Origin: Flavivirga aquimarina
Lineage (GTDB): Bacteria; Bacteroidota; Bacteroidia; Flavobacteriales; Flavobacteriaceae
Length of the DNA: 64,000 nucleotides
Assembly: GCF_030540835.1 (NCBI RefSeq)
Contig: NZ_JAUOEK010000072.1
Span: forward strand, 1 to 64,000
Direction: 5' to 3'
Shown in pieces: positions 45,758 through 55,233 of the stretch. The notes under the pieces are model-generated. The model saw only the letters and a list, made by a program, of their open reading frames with translations, searched no databases and had not been told where the DNA came from. A program made the position numbers and the translations under genes. Positions within the stretch are counted from its first letter, which is position 1; each line of letters begins with the position of its first letter.

Positions 45758-46764
45758 TTAATAGGAAGTTCTGAATGATACTTAACAACAGAATCGACAG
45801 TCTTTTTTATTGAGCTTGCTATGCCAGAATTTTCAAGAGCATAACCGATAGATAACGTTGTTATACAACTCTGATAAGGTTTTAAACTAAGTTTTTTAGA
45901 TAAGTTGTTGTTTTTATCTTTAAGATCCCCCCAATTACAAATACAAGAGGATACCCCAAGTGTCTCTAGCGCCAAAACTAAATTCATAACTACCAATCCT
46001 CCATCAACAAATATTACATTTTTATCTCTTTCATGAAAATAGTAACTGTAATCACCAATTACGTATATCATTGTATGGATATTTTTTGAAAATGATTGTG
46101 CACCATCAGGAGTATAATCACATCCATGAATATTCTTATTACCTTCAATTATAAAAAAACTAAAAGGTTGACGATTGCATGCACTTGGAGCATATAATGC
46201 AGCCTTAACAGCCTTTTCTATAAGCTCTCTAGGCACTACCTTGTTTGTATAATATCTTATAGATCTCCGATACTTATTCAGGTCCAAGTAATCATCGTAA
46301 CTAATTGAACATATTTTGTTTTGAGCTTTATAAGGTTTAGCCTTTTCATTAATCTCATATTTACCAAGTAAATTAAAATGATTAAAAGCAGACTTAATTA
46401 TGTTTGTATGCTCTACTTTATCGAAATAGTCTTGTAATACATTACTAGCCCATAATATCAAGTTTTCATCGTTAGGGTTAATAATCATAGCTCCATAGGA
46501 TTCAATCGTTTCTTTAATATAACCTTCAGCGAAAAAAGGCTTAGATGGAGTGGTTATTAATCCTTTTTCAATTCTATGAATAGACCTACGGAAATTACCA
46601 ATATTATTGGTATTCAATCTATTCTCATGAATACCAGATAAAATAGCATAATGTACATTATCAAATCTATTTGAAAATAGAAAATAATATAATGTCGATA
46701 GCCTTGGGCTAATTAGACCTATCTTAATTAAGATATTACGGATTTTTTGTTTTATTTCTAACAT
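45754..46764 (-). CDS. Nitroreductase-family protein in glycan locus
   Basis: 336 aa. Residues about 165-320 form an FMN-binding nitroreductase fold: YRRSIRYYTNKVVPRELIEK then AALYAPSACNRQPFSFFII and a later CICNWG. The first 150 residues are not part of that fold and contain FRRSIHRIEKGLITTPSKPF, which I also recall from homologues in exopolysaccharide clusters beside pyruvyl transferases. The enzyme probably performs a flavin-dependent reduction or oxidation of an activated sugar or tailoring group. The substrate is unknown. It begins the block nitroreductase - flippase - pyruvyl transferase joined by overlaps. Confidence 0.83.
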   Translation of the reverse strand: MLEIKQKIRNILIKIGLISPRLSTLYYFLFSNRFDNVHYAILSGIHENRLNTNNIGNFRRSIHRIEKGLITTPSKPFFAEGYIKETIESYGAMIINPNDENLILWASNVLQDYFDKVEHTNIIKSAFNHFNLLGKYEINEKAKPYKAQNKICSISYDDYLDLNKYRRSIRYYTNKVVPRELIEKAVKAALYAPSACNRQPFSFFIIEGNKNIHGCDYTPDGAQSFSKNIHTMIYVIGDYSYYFHERDKNVIFVDGGLVVMNLVLALETLGVSSCICNWGDLKDKNNNLSKKLSLKPYQSCITTLSIGYALENSGIASSIKKTVDSVVKYHSELPIK

Positions 46765-46880
46765 TTATATTCTATTCTAGAATTTTAATATTTTTTATTT
46801 TTAGTCTCATTTTATTTCACCATTATTAATGTGTTTCTAAATTTAATATTACTCATATCTTATATAACAATCCACATTCA

Positions 46881-48125
46881 TTAAATATCAAAAATCTTTT
46901 TAGATAAATCTATTGCTGCCCCTATTGCAGCATCCATATTATAGTACTCCCATTCTGCAAAACGTCCTGATAAATACAACCCTTCTTTTTCTGTAATACC
47001 TTTAATTTCAGAAATTAAAGATCTGGTTGTAACATCCTGAATAGGGTATGTGTATTTCGTATATTTATGTGATATATATTTTGGTGTAAAAGGAATATCT
47101 TTTAATTGTTCTTTAATCGTGTCTTCTGAAACATAATCAGTAAATTCTACTGTTGCTGACATGATTCCTTCTTTATTATTATTTTTTGAAAAGTTTCCGG
47201 TACAAATTATGCGATGGGCATCATACTTTACGTTGGGCATATATATCCAACTATAATCATTAGGGTCTACTTCACACAAAACCGTAGTGGTTCCGTGAAA
47301 ATCTAATGATTTAATATTTTCTTCATAGTTTTCTAAAAAATCATTTTTTAACATTGATGCCAATGATTTGATGTTTCCTGCAAAAAAAATCATATCAAAT
47401 TCTTTATCAGAATTTACAATCCATTTGTTCGTTTCTTTATCTTTTAACAAGGCTTCAACAGGGGTACTTAAATTAATATTTAATCCTTCAGATAATCGAT
47501 CTGCTAAAAACTGAGAGCCATTAACTTTGGGATAAAAGAAAGAACTATGTACCATATTCATTTCTTTCTCCTTTTTAATATTATTGTAAAGAATCTCTTC
47601 AATTTTAGGCATAGGCAACTTTCCTTCTAACCAAGTTAAAGGCACCTTACTTAAATCTTTTTTCCATATCTTCTCATTATATGGCTTGAAATAAGCTTCG
47701 TATAACGTTAAACCGAATTTACCTTTAAGAAATTGCTCAAAATTTTGAGGTTCTTCATTTGACTTATTCAAGTCTAACAAATCATTTATAACTTTCTTGG
47801 TAGTACCATTATTCATTTGATACAAGTGGTTTTCTATTGGATAGCCAATTGGCTTATCTATATACACTACAGCATTCCTATTACTTTTAGTAAACTCTTT
47901 ATCTTTATCAAAAAAATTCCAAAACCAATCTAATACATCTTGCCGTTTAGAATTAAAAACGTGACCTCCAACCAGATGATATAAATTACCATCAATTACA
48001 TCACATTTGATTAAACCACCGGGTCTACTTTCTTTTTCAAATAATTCAACCTCAAATTTACCTTTAAAATTATGAGCCAATGTCATTCCAGATATACCAC
48101 TTCCAATAATCGCTATTTTTTTCAT
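46881..48125 (-). CDS. FAD-dependent oxidoreductase (UDP-galactopyranose mutase / amine oxidase-like)
   Basis: 414 aa from ATG 48125; an upstream in-frame ATG at 48146 would add seven residues (MNLKKIK). The FAD-binding N-terminus KKIAIIGSGISGMTLAHNF is followed by FEKESRPGGLIKCD and GYPIENHLYQMN. The C-terminal flavin contact is LSGRFAEWEYYNMDAAIGAA. This set is like the protoporphyrinogen-oxidase-like and UGM-like enzymes of polysaccharide loci. It may interconvert pyranose and furanose forms or oxidise a sugar. The active-site residues that define a true mutase could not be checked by eye. Confidence 0.8.
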   Translation of the reverse strand: MKKIAIIGSGISGMTLAHNFKGKFEVELFEKESRPGGLIKCDVIDGNLYHLVGGHVFNSKRQDVLDWFWNFFDKDKEFTKSNRNAVVYIDKPIGYPIENHLYQMNNGTTKKVINDLLDLNKSNEEPQNFEQFLKGKFGLTLYEAYFKPYNEKIWKKDLSKVPLTWLEGKLPMPKIEEILYNNIKKEKEMNMVHSSFFYPKVNGSQFLADRLSEGLNINLSTPVEALLKDKETNKWIVNSDKEFDMIFFAGNIKSLASMLKNDFLENYEENIKSLDFHGTTTVLCEVDPNDYSWIYMPNVKYDAHRIICTGNFSKNNNKEGIMSATVEFTDYVSEDTIKEQLKDIPFTPKYISHKYTKYTYPIQDVTTRSLISEIKGITEKEGLYLSGRFAEWEYYNMDAAIGAAIDLSKKIFDI

Positions 48126-48146
48126 TTTTATCTTTTTTAAATTCAA

Positions 48147-48346
48147 TAGAACAATATCTATTCATACTTATCTTTAGAATATACAATCCCTATACATTAA
48201 ACACTTTAATCATCTTAATTTTAATAAGTTCATGTTTAAACTGGCAAGATATTTTGTAAGCTCATTCATCAATAAAATAGATTATAAACTTTAAAAGTGA
48301 ACTCGAAAACAAAAACAGCTTATTTTAAGACTACCTTTTATTAAAT
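48147..48346. other. Short AT-rich spacer
   Basis: About 200 bp between the FAD enzyme and the small ORF hold no recognisable gene, terminator or consensus promoter. Confidence 0.4.
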
Positions 48347-48622
48347 TCACATATTGCCCCGAAATAAATTTAAAATTTGAGTTGGAGGAAATCTTAAGAT
48401 TAACTTTATAACATCTTTAGTTAAATTTTCTATAAAATCGATTTTAGTTAGTCGTATTTTTTTATAAAATTTTTTATTACCCAAATCTTCTTCATCTAAA
48501 ACTAAATCTGAAATCGGCTTTGCGTTGCAGAACAACACAAAATTTACGTTTTTTTCATTTTCACAAAGTACTAACTCTTCTCGAATATTTACAAGAATTT
48601 CATTCATTCTATTTTGATTCAT
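48347..48622 (-). CDS. Small unknown protein downstream of fcl
   Basis: 91 aa ([19 protein letters not shown] to the C-terminal [14 protein letters not shown]). It has no signal peptide or membrane helix; the sequence is charged and mostly helical, with a hydrophobic C-terminal stretch ([17 protein letters not shown]). I do not recognise it. It begins 14 bp inside the end of fcl in another frame, so it may be translated with it. Because its length is short and its neighbourhood is eroded, it may also be the remnant of a longer gene. Confidence 0.45.
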   Translation of the reverse strand: MNQNRMNEILVNIREELVLCENEKNVNFVLFCNAKPISDLVLDEEDLGNKKFYKKIRLTKIDFIENLTKDVIKLILRFPPTQILNLFRGNM

Positions 48623-49667
48623 AATGATTCAAAAACCAATTATACATTTTCTTAACGCCAGTTTCAAGGTCTGTTCGATATTTCCAACCTAAACTGTTTA
48701 ACTTAGAAACATCGGTTAGTTTTTTCATAGTTCCATCAGGCTTTTCAGTATTAAAGGTCAGTTCTCCATGAAAACCAATAACTTTTTTAATAGTTTCAGC
48801 TAAGTCCTTAATTGAGATATCTATCCCTGTACCAATGTTTATATGAGTATTCCTAATTTCATTTTTAGCACCACCATAGGTATCCACAAAATCTCTATTT
48901 TCCATTATAAAAACGCATGCATCGGCCATATCTTCAGACCACAAAAACTCTCGTTTTGGTTTTCCAGTACCCCAAATTTCAACACTGTTTTCCGTAACCC
49001 CAAAGCTAGTGAGATACATCTCTGCTTGACTTATGGTATTAACATCTAAATCTGTTAAGATCTCATCAAATTTAGACTCAGATAAAAGTTTAGCCAAATG
49101 AATTTTTCTAATTAATGCAGGAAGCACATGGGATTTTTCTAAATCAAAATTATCGTTAGGACCATATAAATTAGTAGGCATTACGGAAATAAAGTTTGTT
49201 CCGTATTGCAAATTATAGCTTTCACACATTTTTATACCTGCAATTTTTGCAATGGCATAGGGTTCGTTGGTATATTCTAAGGTATCTGTCAACAAACAAT
49301 CTTCTTTCATAGGCTGCGGTGCATTCTTGGGGTAAATGCAAGTGCTTCCTAAAAACAACAATTTTTTAACCCCATGAACATAACTTTGATGAATGACATT
49401 ATTCTGTATCATCATATTATCATAAATAAAATCTGCTCTATATATGTTATTTGCAACTATGCCTCCTACTTTTGCCGCTGCTAAAAAAACAAAATCTGGT
49501 TTTTCTTTTTCAAAAAAATGAGCAACATTTGCCTGCACTGTTAAATCAAGCTCCTTATGAGTCCTAGTAATTATATTAGTGTACCCCTTGTCTTTTAAGT
49601 TTTCTAGAATGGCACTTCCTACAAGCCCCCTGTGTCCCGCAACATAAATCTTGGTATTTTTTTCCAT
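48609..49667 (-). CDS. fcl: GDP-L-fucose synthase
   Basis: 352 aa bifunctional epimerase-reductase that turns GDP-4-keto-6-deoxymannose into GDP-L-fucose with NADPH. The Rossmann motif [16 protein letters not shown] is at the N-terminus and the catalytic YxxxK in [30 protein letters not shown] is a signature block of this family. It follows gmd by 6 bp in the same direction, completing the route from GDP-mannose. An insertion around residues 190-215 ([20 protein letters not shown]) fits the longer Bacteroidota form. Confidence 0.95.
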   Translation of the reverse strand: MEKNTKIYVAGHRGLVGSAILENLKDKGYTNIITRTHKELDLTVQANVAHFFEKEKPDFVFLAAAKVGGIVANNIYRADFIYDNMMIQNNVIHQSYVHGVKKLLFLGSTCIYPKNAPQPMKEDCLLTDTLEYTNEPYAIAKIAGIKMCESYNLQYGTNFISVMPTNLYGPNDNFDLEKSHVLPALIRKIHLAKLLSESKFDEILTDLDVNTISQAEMYLTSFGVTENSVEIWGTGKPKREFLWSEDMADACVFIMENRDFVDTYGGAKNEIRNTHINIGTGIDISIKDLAETIKKVIGFHGELTFNTEKPDGTMKKLTDVSKLNSLGWKYRTDLETGVKKMYNWFLNHYESK

Positions 49668-49673
49668 ATAGAT

Positions 49674-50792
49674 TTATTCAAAGTAGTTATTGATCCTATA
49701 TCCTCCATCTTTAAGGAATTGCTGTTGCTTCATTAGCTTAAGGTCGCTTGTCATCATATCTTCAACTAAAGCTTCCAAATCATATTTGGGCACCCAACCA
49801 AGTTTTTCTTTTGCCTTTGTAGCATCTCCTATCAATAAGTCTACCTCTGTAGGTCTATAATATTTCGGGTCAACGGCTATGACTTCTTTTCCTATTTCTA
49901 GTTGATATTCAGAATGTGAACAAGATTTCACATAACCTTTTTCATCTGAACCTGTTCCTTTAAACTCTAATTCCATTCCAATATGAGCAAAACTCATTTT
50001 TACAAAATCTCTAACTGTTGTTGTTTTATTAGTAGCAATTACCCAATCTTCTGCTTTATCTGCCTGAAGTATCAACCACATCATTCTTATATAGTCTTTG
50101 GCATGCCCCCAGTCCCTTTGGGCATCAAGGTTCCCTAAATATATTTTATCCTGCAAACCTAAAGCTATTCTTGAAGTTGCCCTAGTGATTTTTCTCGTTA
50201 CAAAAGTTTCCCCTCTTATAGGTGATTCGTGATTAAACAAAATACCATTACAAGCATAAATACCATACGCTTCTCTATAATTTACAGTTATCCAATAAGC
50301 ATACATTTTTGCAACTGCATAAGGGCTTCTTGGATAAAATGGTGTTGTTTCGGTTTGAGGTACTTCTTGAACTTTTCCATAAAGCTCTGAAGTAGATGCT
50401 TGATATATTCTTGTCTTTTTTTCCAACCCTAAAAACCTTATCGCTTCTAATAGTCTCAAAGTACCTATTCCATCCGCATTAGCAGTATATTCTGGCATTT
50501 CAAATGAAACGTGCACATGACTCATGGCGGCTAAATTATAAATTTCATCAGGTTGGACTTCCTGTATAATTCTTGTTAAGTTGGTACTATCGGTTAAATC
50601 ACCATAATGCAAAAAGAAATTTCTATCCTCAACATGAGGGTCTTGGTATAAGTGATCTATCCTGTCTGTATTAAATAAAGATGACCTTCTCTTTATACCA
50701 TGTACCTCATATCCCTTCTTAAGTAAAAACTCACTTAAATAAGCACCATCTTGTCCTGTTACTCCTGTTATTAGAGCTATTTTATTTTTCAT
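49674..50792 (-). CDS. gmd: GDP-mannose 4,6-dehydratase
   Basis: 372 aa NADP-dependent dehydratase. [19 protein letters not shown] and [18 protein letters not shown] are diagnostic, and the catalytic residues sit in STSELYG and [15 protein letters not shown]. It makes GDP-4-keto-6-deoxy-mannose for fcl. Located 30 bp downstream of rfbD and 6 bp upstream of fcl in one apparent operon. GDP-mannose supply genes (manB/manC) are not in the window. Confidence 0.97.
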   Translation of the reverse strand: MKNKIALITGVTGQDGAYLSEFLLKKGYEVHGIKRRSSLFNTDRIDHLYQDPHVEDRNFFLHYGDLTDSTNLTRIIQEVQPDEIYNLAAMSHVHVSFEMPEYTANADGIGTLRLLEAIRFLGLEKKTRIYQASTSELYGKVQEVPQTETTPFYPRSPYAVAKMYAYWITVNYREAYGIYACNGILFNHESPIRGETFVTRKITRATSRIALGLQDKIYLGNLDAQRDWGHAKDYIRMMWLILQADKAEDWVIATNKTTTVRDFVKMSFAHIGMELEFKGTGSDEKGYVKSCSHSEYQLEIGKEVIAVDPKYYRPTEVDLLIGDATKAKEKLGWVPKYDLEALVEDMMTSDLKLMKQQQFLKDGGYRINNYFE

Positions 50793-50822
50793 TTTTTAAA
50801 TGGTTTTATTCAAAATTTAACA

Positions 50823-51680
50823 TTAGTTTAATCTTGATAACGTTTTTTTTAAACTCTCTTTCCAATGAGGAATTTCAATGTTAAATGTTTTATTGATTTT
50901 CGTTTTATCTAAAACACTATACAATGGGCGTTTTGCAAGTGTAAGATAATCTTTGGTCTTTATTGGTGTTAGCTTAATAGCTATTTTACTTTCTTCAAAA
51001 ATGGCTTTTGCAAAATCAAACCAGCTTATTGAACCTAAATTGCTATAATGATAGGTTCCATAACTTTGGGGAGTTTCTCTTATAATATTTAATATTACTA
51101 CCGCCAAATCTCCTGCATAAGTTGGTGTTCCTACTTGATCACTTATTATACTTAACTCTTTTTTATCCTTTGAAAGTCTTAACATAGTCTTCACAAAATT
51201 ATTCCCATGCTCTGAATACAACCAAGACGTTCTTATTATAATGTAGCGTTTAAGAATCTGTTTTATTTCTATTTCACCTTTCAATTTTGTATTTCCATAA
51301 ACACTTAAAGGGTTTGGTTGCTCTAACTCATTATAAGGATCTGTTTTTTCTCCATCAAAAACAAAATCGGTAGAAATGTGAATTAGTACTGTTTTATATG
51401 AAATACAAACAGTTGCTAATTTTTTTGCTCCTAGAGCATTAATCTCATAAGCATTTGCTTTGTCTTTTTCGGCACTATCTACATCTGTATATGCTGCACA
51501 ATTGATACAGTAATCTATTTTCTCATTGGATTCAAAAAAAATCCGTATCTGATCCAAATCACAAATATCTAACTCTTGATAATCTGTATATATAAAATTT
51601 AAATTATCATATTGCTTTTCAATATCTTTTATACAATTTGCTAATTGTCCGTTACTTCCTGTAACCAAAACATTTATCAT
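50823..51680 (-). CDS. rfbD: dTDP-4-dehydrorhamnose reductase
   Basis: 285 aa, last step to dTDP-L-rhamnose. VLVTGSNGQLANCIKDIE is the NADPH motif, NCAAYTDVDSAEKDKANAYE and STDFVFDGEKTDPYNE are family blocks, and YGNTKLKGE contains the catalytic Tyr and Lys. The gene overlaps rfbC by 4 bp and lies 30 bp from gmd. Confidence 0.96.
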   Translation of the reverse strand: MINVLVTGSNGQLANCIKDIEKQYDNLNFIYTDYQELDICDLDQIRIFFESNEKIDYCINCAAYTDVDSAEKDKANAYEINALGAKKLATVCISYKTVLIHISTDFVFDGEKTDPYNELEQPNPLSVYGNTKLKGEIEIKQILKRYIIIRTSWLYSEHGNNFVKTMLRLSKDKKELSIISDQVGTPTYAGDLAVVILNIIRETPQSYGTYHYSNLGSISWFDFAKAIFEESKIAIKLTPIKTKDYLTLAKRPLYSVLDKTKINKTFNIEIPHWKESLKKTLSRLN

Positions 51681-52225
51681 AAATCAGCTTTTTTAAAAGT
51701 TGGTAATTCCAAGTCCTTTTCGGAAACTATGAATTCCCTTTCATCTAATTTCCAATCAATATTCAGGTCTTTATCATTAAAAATGATGCCTCCTTCGGCA
51801 GCTTTATTGTAAAAATTATCACATTTATATGAAAAAATAGTATGATCTTCTAAAACAATAAATCCATGCCCAAATCCACGAGGAATAAATAGTTGTACTT
51901 TATTATCTTCCGAAAGCTCAATAATAATATGCTCTCCAAACGTTGGAGAGTCCTTTCTTAAATCTACAGCAACATCTAACAATTTACCTTTTACTACCCT
52001 GACTAATTTAGCTTGCGCATGCTCTCCAATTTGATAATGTAGACCTCTTAGTACGCCTTTAGATGATTTTGATTCATTATCCTGAACAAAACTCACATTT
52101 ATTCCTGTTAATTCATTAAAAGTTTTTGCATTAAATATTTCAAAAAAATAACCTCTATTGTCTTCAAAAATCTCAGGCTCTATTATAAAACACCCGTTTA
52201 ATTTAGTTTCTTTTATTGTCATCAT
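51677..52225 (-). CDS. rfbC: dTDP-4-dehydrorhamnose 3,5-epimerase
   Basis: 182 aa cupin enzyme. [13 protein letters not shown] carries the catalytic His in the family signature, with [20 protein letters not shown] and [15 protein letters not shown] downstream. It epimerises C3 and C5 of dTDP-4-keto-6-deoxyglucose. Overlaps of 4 bp on both sides (rfbA and rfbD) indicate tight co-translation. Confidence 0.97.
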   Translation of the reverse strand: MMTIKETKLNGCFIIEPEIFEDNRGYFFEIFNAKTFNELTGINVSFVQDNESKSSKGVLRGLHYQIGEHAQAKLVRVVKGKLLDVAVDLRKDSPTFGEHIIIELSEDNKVQLFIPRGFGHGFIVLEDHTIFSYKCDNFYNKAAEGGIIFNDKDLNIDWKLDEREFIVSEKDLELPTFKKADL

Positions 52226-53088
52226 TTATTATTCAACAGCCCCAAAAGGTTCGACCCATAACCACTTTTAAGCAATGGTTTTGCTAATCTTTTAAATTTG
52301 GCTTCATTAATGTATTCCATTTCAAAAGCCGCAACTTCAATAGAACCAATTTTTAAACCTTGTCGTTCTTCAATCACTTCAACAAATTGACATGCCTGCA
52401 TTAAAGATTGAAAAGTCCCTGTATCTAACCATGCAGTTCCTCTATCTAAAATACTAACATTTAATTTACCTGCTTCAAGATATTTTCTATTTACATCTGT
52501 AATCTCAAGCTCTCCTCTTGAGCTTGGCTTTATGTTTTTTGCTATTTCCACAACATTATTATCATAAAAATAAATTCCTGGAACAGCAAAATTTGACTTA
52601 GGGTTATCTGGTTTTTCTTCTATAGATATTGCCTGTCCATTTTTATCAAAATCAACAACACCATAACGCTCTGGGTCATGTACTCTATAAGCATATATTA
52701 CTCCTCCGTCTGGGTCATTATTGTTCTGTAAAAGTTTAGAAAGCCCTGAACCATAGAAGATATTATCTCCTAAAATTAAAGCTACTTTATCTTTTCCAAT
52801 AAATTCTTCTCCTATAATAAAGGCTTCTGCCAAACCGTTTGGTGCATCTTGCGTAGCATATTGAAAAGAACAACCATATTTTTTACCATCACCAAGTAAA
52901 TCCTTGAATAAAGGCAAGTCTTTAGGTGTAGATATAATTAATATTTCACGAATTCCGGCATACATTAATGTAGAAAGCGGATAATAAATCATTGGCTTAT
53001 CGTAAATAGGCATTAGCTGTTTGCTTATTGACAAAGTTAATGGATGTAATCGTGTTCCTGAACCTCCGGCTAATATAATTCCTTTCAT
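52222..53088 (-). CDS. rfbA: Glucose-1-phosphate thymidylyltransferase
   Basis: 288 aa nucleotidyltransferase that makes dTDP-glucose. The N-terminal [20 protein letters not shown] with the following [17 protein letters not shown] is the family signature, and [20 protein letters not shown] and [10 protein letters not shown] mark the substrate site. Product inhibition by dTDP-rhamnose is known for the family. It overlaps rfbB and rfbC by 4 bp each. Confidence 0.97.
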   Translation of the reverse strand: MKGIILAGGSGTRLHPLTLSISKQLMPIYDKPMIYYPLSTLMYAGIREILIISTPKDLPLFKDLLGDGKKYGCSFQYATQDAPNGLAEAFIIGEEFIGKDKVALILGDNIFYGSGLSKLLQNNNDPDGGVIYAYRVHDPERYGVVDFDKNGQAISIEEKPDNPKSNFAVPGIYFYDNNVVEIAKNIKPSSRGELEITDVNRKYLEAGKLNVSILDRGTAWLDTGTFQSLMQACQFVEVIEERQGLKIGSIEVAAFEMEYINEAKFKRLAKPLLKSGYGSNLLGLLNNK

Positions 53089-54143
53089 TCGATAGCTAAA
53101 TTATTATATTGTTTTTCATAGTATGATTGATAATTTCCACTAGTTATATTATTTAACCAATCTTCATTGTTTAAATACCAATCAATCGTTCTTTTTAAAC
53201 CTTCTTCAAAATTAACAGATGGCTTCCAACCTAATTCGTTTTTTATTTTTGATGCATCAATAGCATATCTTAAATCATGACCAGGTCTATCCTTAACAAA
53301 AGTTATTAGTTTTTCCGAACTACCTATGGTACGATCAAGTTTTTCATCCATTTGTCGACATAATAACTTCACAAGGTCAATATTCTTCCATTCATTAAAA
53401 CCACCTATATTATATGTTTCAGAAATTTTTCCTTTATGAAATACCAAATCGATTGCAATGGCATGATCTTTAACATATAACCAATCTCTGGTATAGTTTC
53501 CATCTCCATAAACAGGAAGCTGTTTTTTATGAATAATATTATTAATAAACAATGGGATTAATTTTTCAGGGAACTGATTCTGCCCATAATTATTCGAACA
53601 ATTAGTAATAATATAAGGCATATCATAAGTCTCCCCATATGCTCTTACAAAATGATCTGAACTTGCTTTTGAAGCAGAGTAGGGTGAATTAGGGTCATAA
53701 GAAGTAGTTTCTGTAAACAACCCCGTTTTACCTAACGTACCATAAACCTCATCCGTACTTATATGGTAAAAAAGTTTCTTTTCGAAATTGTTTCTCCAAC
53801 AACTTTTAAAAGCATTTAAAAGATTTACAGTACCGATAACATTTGTTTTAACAAATGCAAGCGGATCTTTAATAGATCTATCAACATGAGATTCTGCTGC
53901 TAAATGTATAACTGCATCGAATTTATATTTCTCAAACAACTCATTTATGAAATCACCATTGGTAATATCTCCTTTTATAAATGAATAATTTGACCTGCTT
54001 TCTATATCTTTTAAATTTTCTAAGTTGCCTGCGTAAGTAAGTGCATCAATATTAAAAATATTGTAATTTGGGTACTTTTCTACAAAAAGTCTTACTAAAT
54101 GAGATCCTATAAACCCAGCTCCTCCAGTTATTAAAATCGTCAT
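53085..54143 (-). CDS. rfbB: dTDP-glucose 4,6-dehydratase
   Basis: 352 aa NAD-dependent dehydratase. [18 protein letters not shown] is the cofactor motif; [22 protein letters not shown] and [14 protein letters not shown] are the active-site blocks with the catalytic Asp-Glu and Tyr-Lys. It converts dTDP-glucose to the 4-keto-6-deoxy intermediate. First gene of rfbBACD, 3 bp after the Wzz-like gene. Confidence 0.97.
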   Translation of the reverse strand: MTILITGGAGFIGSHLVRLFVEKYPNYNIFNIDALTYAGNLENLKDIESRSNYSFIKGDITNGDFINELFEKYKFDAVIHLAAESHVDRSIKDPLAFVKTNVIGTVNLLNAFKSCWRNNFEKKLFYHISTDEVYGTLGKTGLFTETTSYDPNSPYSASKASSDHFVRAYGETYDMPYIITNCSNNYGQNQFPEKLIPLFINNIIHKKQLPVYGDGNYTRDWLYVKDHAIAIDLVFHKGKISETYNIGGFNEWKNIDLVKLLCRQMDEKLDRTIGSSEKLITFVKDRPGHDLRYAIDASKIKNELGWKPSVNFEEGLKRTIDWYLNNEDWLNNITSGNYQSYYEKQYNNLAIE

Positions 54144-54146
54144 TTA

Positions 54147-55220
54147 TTATATTTTATCTTTATAGCGTTCTAAAAATTTAACAACGTTAAATCCTAATAA
54201 AACTATAAACGTGAACATAGTCAATATAATCGCATAGAATAACTTTGGACTTATCATAATACCAAATAATTCTTTTTTATCATCTATTGTTCCACTATCT
54301 TGTTTACTAGATGTGATTTCAATGATATGTTTCTTATCAGCTATTTCTCTCTCAATTTCAACTAATTCTCGCCTTAGTTCTAAATCTTTATTATAAAGTT
54401 CAAATTCTTTGGTAGAGCTTTGATTCCCTTTATTAGCTATAGTAATTTGGGTCTGAGAATCATTATTATTTTCTGCTGATTTTACTATGGCTTTTTGGTA
54501 AACAGCTAATAATGTATCCGATTTAATTAATCCTTTAAAAATTGCTGAAGCCTGCGCTTTTAATTCCCTTAAATCTTTTTCCTGTTCTTGTTTAAAATAT
54601 ACATTTGAATTAATATTCGAAATAATCTTATGAAATACGGTCTTAAAATTATTTCGCTCTTTAGCTTTAATAGTTATTTGTTGATATTGGTGATGGTAAT
54701 CTTTTGAGTTTTTCAAAAAGGTTTTATAATCTAATATTTTTGTTAATGATGTATCAAGTGTTTTAAGATACGCATGGAACTCTTGAAGTTTTTGGTTTTC
54801 ACTAATAGTAGGCTCTATTTCAAAATTTAGAATAGATTCTGCTTCTTCTGATTTAACACCTAAAACAGTCTTTAAAATATTTACATCTTGTTTTATTAAA
54901 TCATTATAATAGTCAATCACGTTATATAAATTCTCTCCTGTATTATAGTTCTGTTTTACTGTAATAGAAGATTTATAAACAGGTTCAGACGTTTTTTCCA
55001 ACACTATTCCCAAAATAACTCCAACAATGCCAGCTATTGCTAATTTTAAAACATGTTTTTTTACAAAAAACACCAGCCAGACAAATGCTAAAAAAAGCTT
55101 ATTGAAAATGCTCCCTATAAAGCGAAAGAAATTGCTAAAAACATTCCCTATTAGCTTAAAAAGTTGTCCTAAATCTACTTCTTCAGACTGCTGTGGTGGT
55201 TGTGGCAAATCTTTACTCAT
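54147..55220 (-). CDS. Wzz-like chain-length/polysaccharide co-polymerase protein
   Basis: 357 aa. It has a membrane helix near residues 52-72 (HVLKLAIAGIVGVILGIVLE), a long periplasmic helical region with EQEKDLRELKAQASAIFKGL, and a second membrane helix at the C-terminus (FYAIILTMFTFIVLLGFNVV). This two-helix topology with a coiled-coil between is that of polysaccharide co-polymerases which set glycan length together with Wzy. No kinase domain is attached. A Pro/Gln-rich N-terminus precedes it. It lies between DUF6909 and rfbB, at the upstream end of the glycan gene array. Confidence 0.78.
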   Translation of the reverse strand: MSKDLPQPPQQSEEVDLGQLFKLIGNVFSNFFRFIGSIFNKLFLAFVWLVFFVKKHVLKLAIAGIVGVILGIVLEKTSEPVYKSSITVKQNYNTGENLYNVIDYYNDLIKQDVNILKTVLGVKSEEAESILNFEIEPTISENQKLQEFHAYLKTLDTSLTKILDYKTFLKNSKDYHHQYQQITIKAKERNNFKTVFHKIISNINSNVYFKQEQEKDLRELKAQASAIFKGLIKSDTLLAVYQKAIVKSAENNNDSQTQITIANKGNQSSTKEFELYNKDLELRRELVEIEREIADKKHIIEITSSKQDSGTIDDKKELFGIMISPKLFYAIILTMFTFIVLLGFNVVKFLERYKDKI

Positions 55221-55233
55221 AAGTATTCATATA

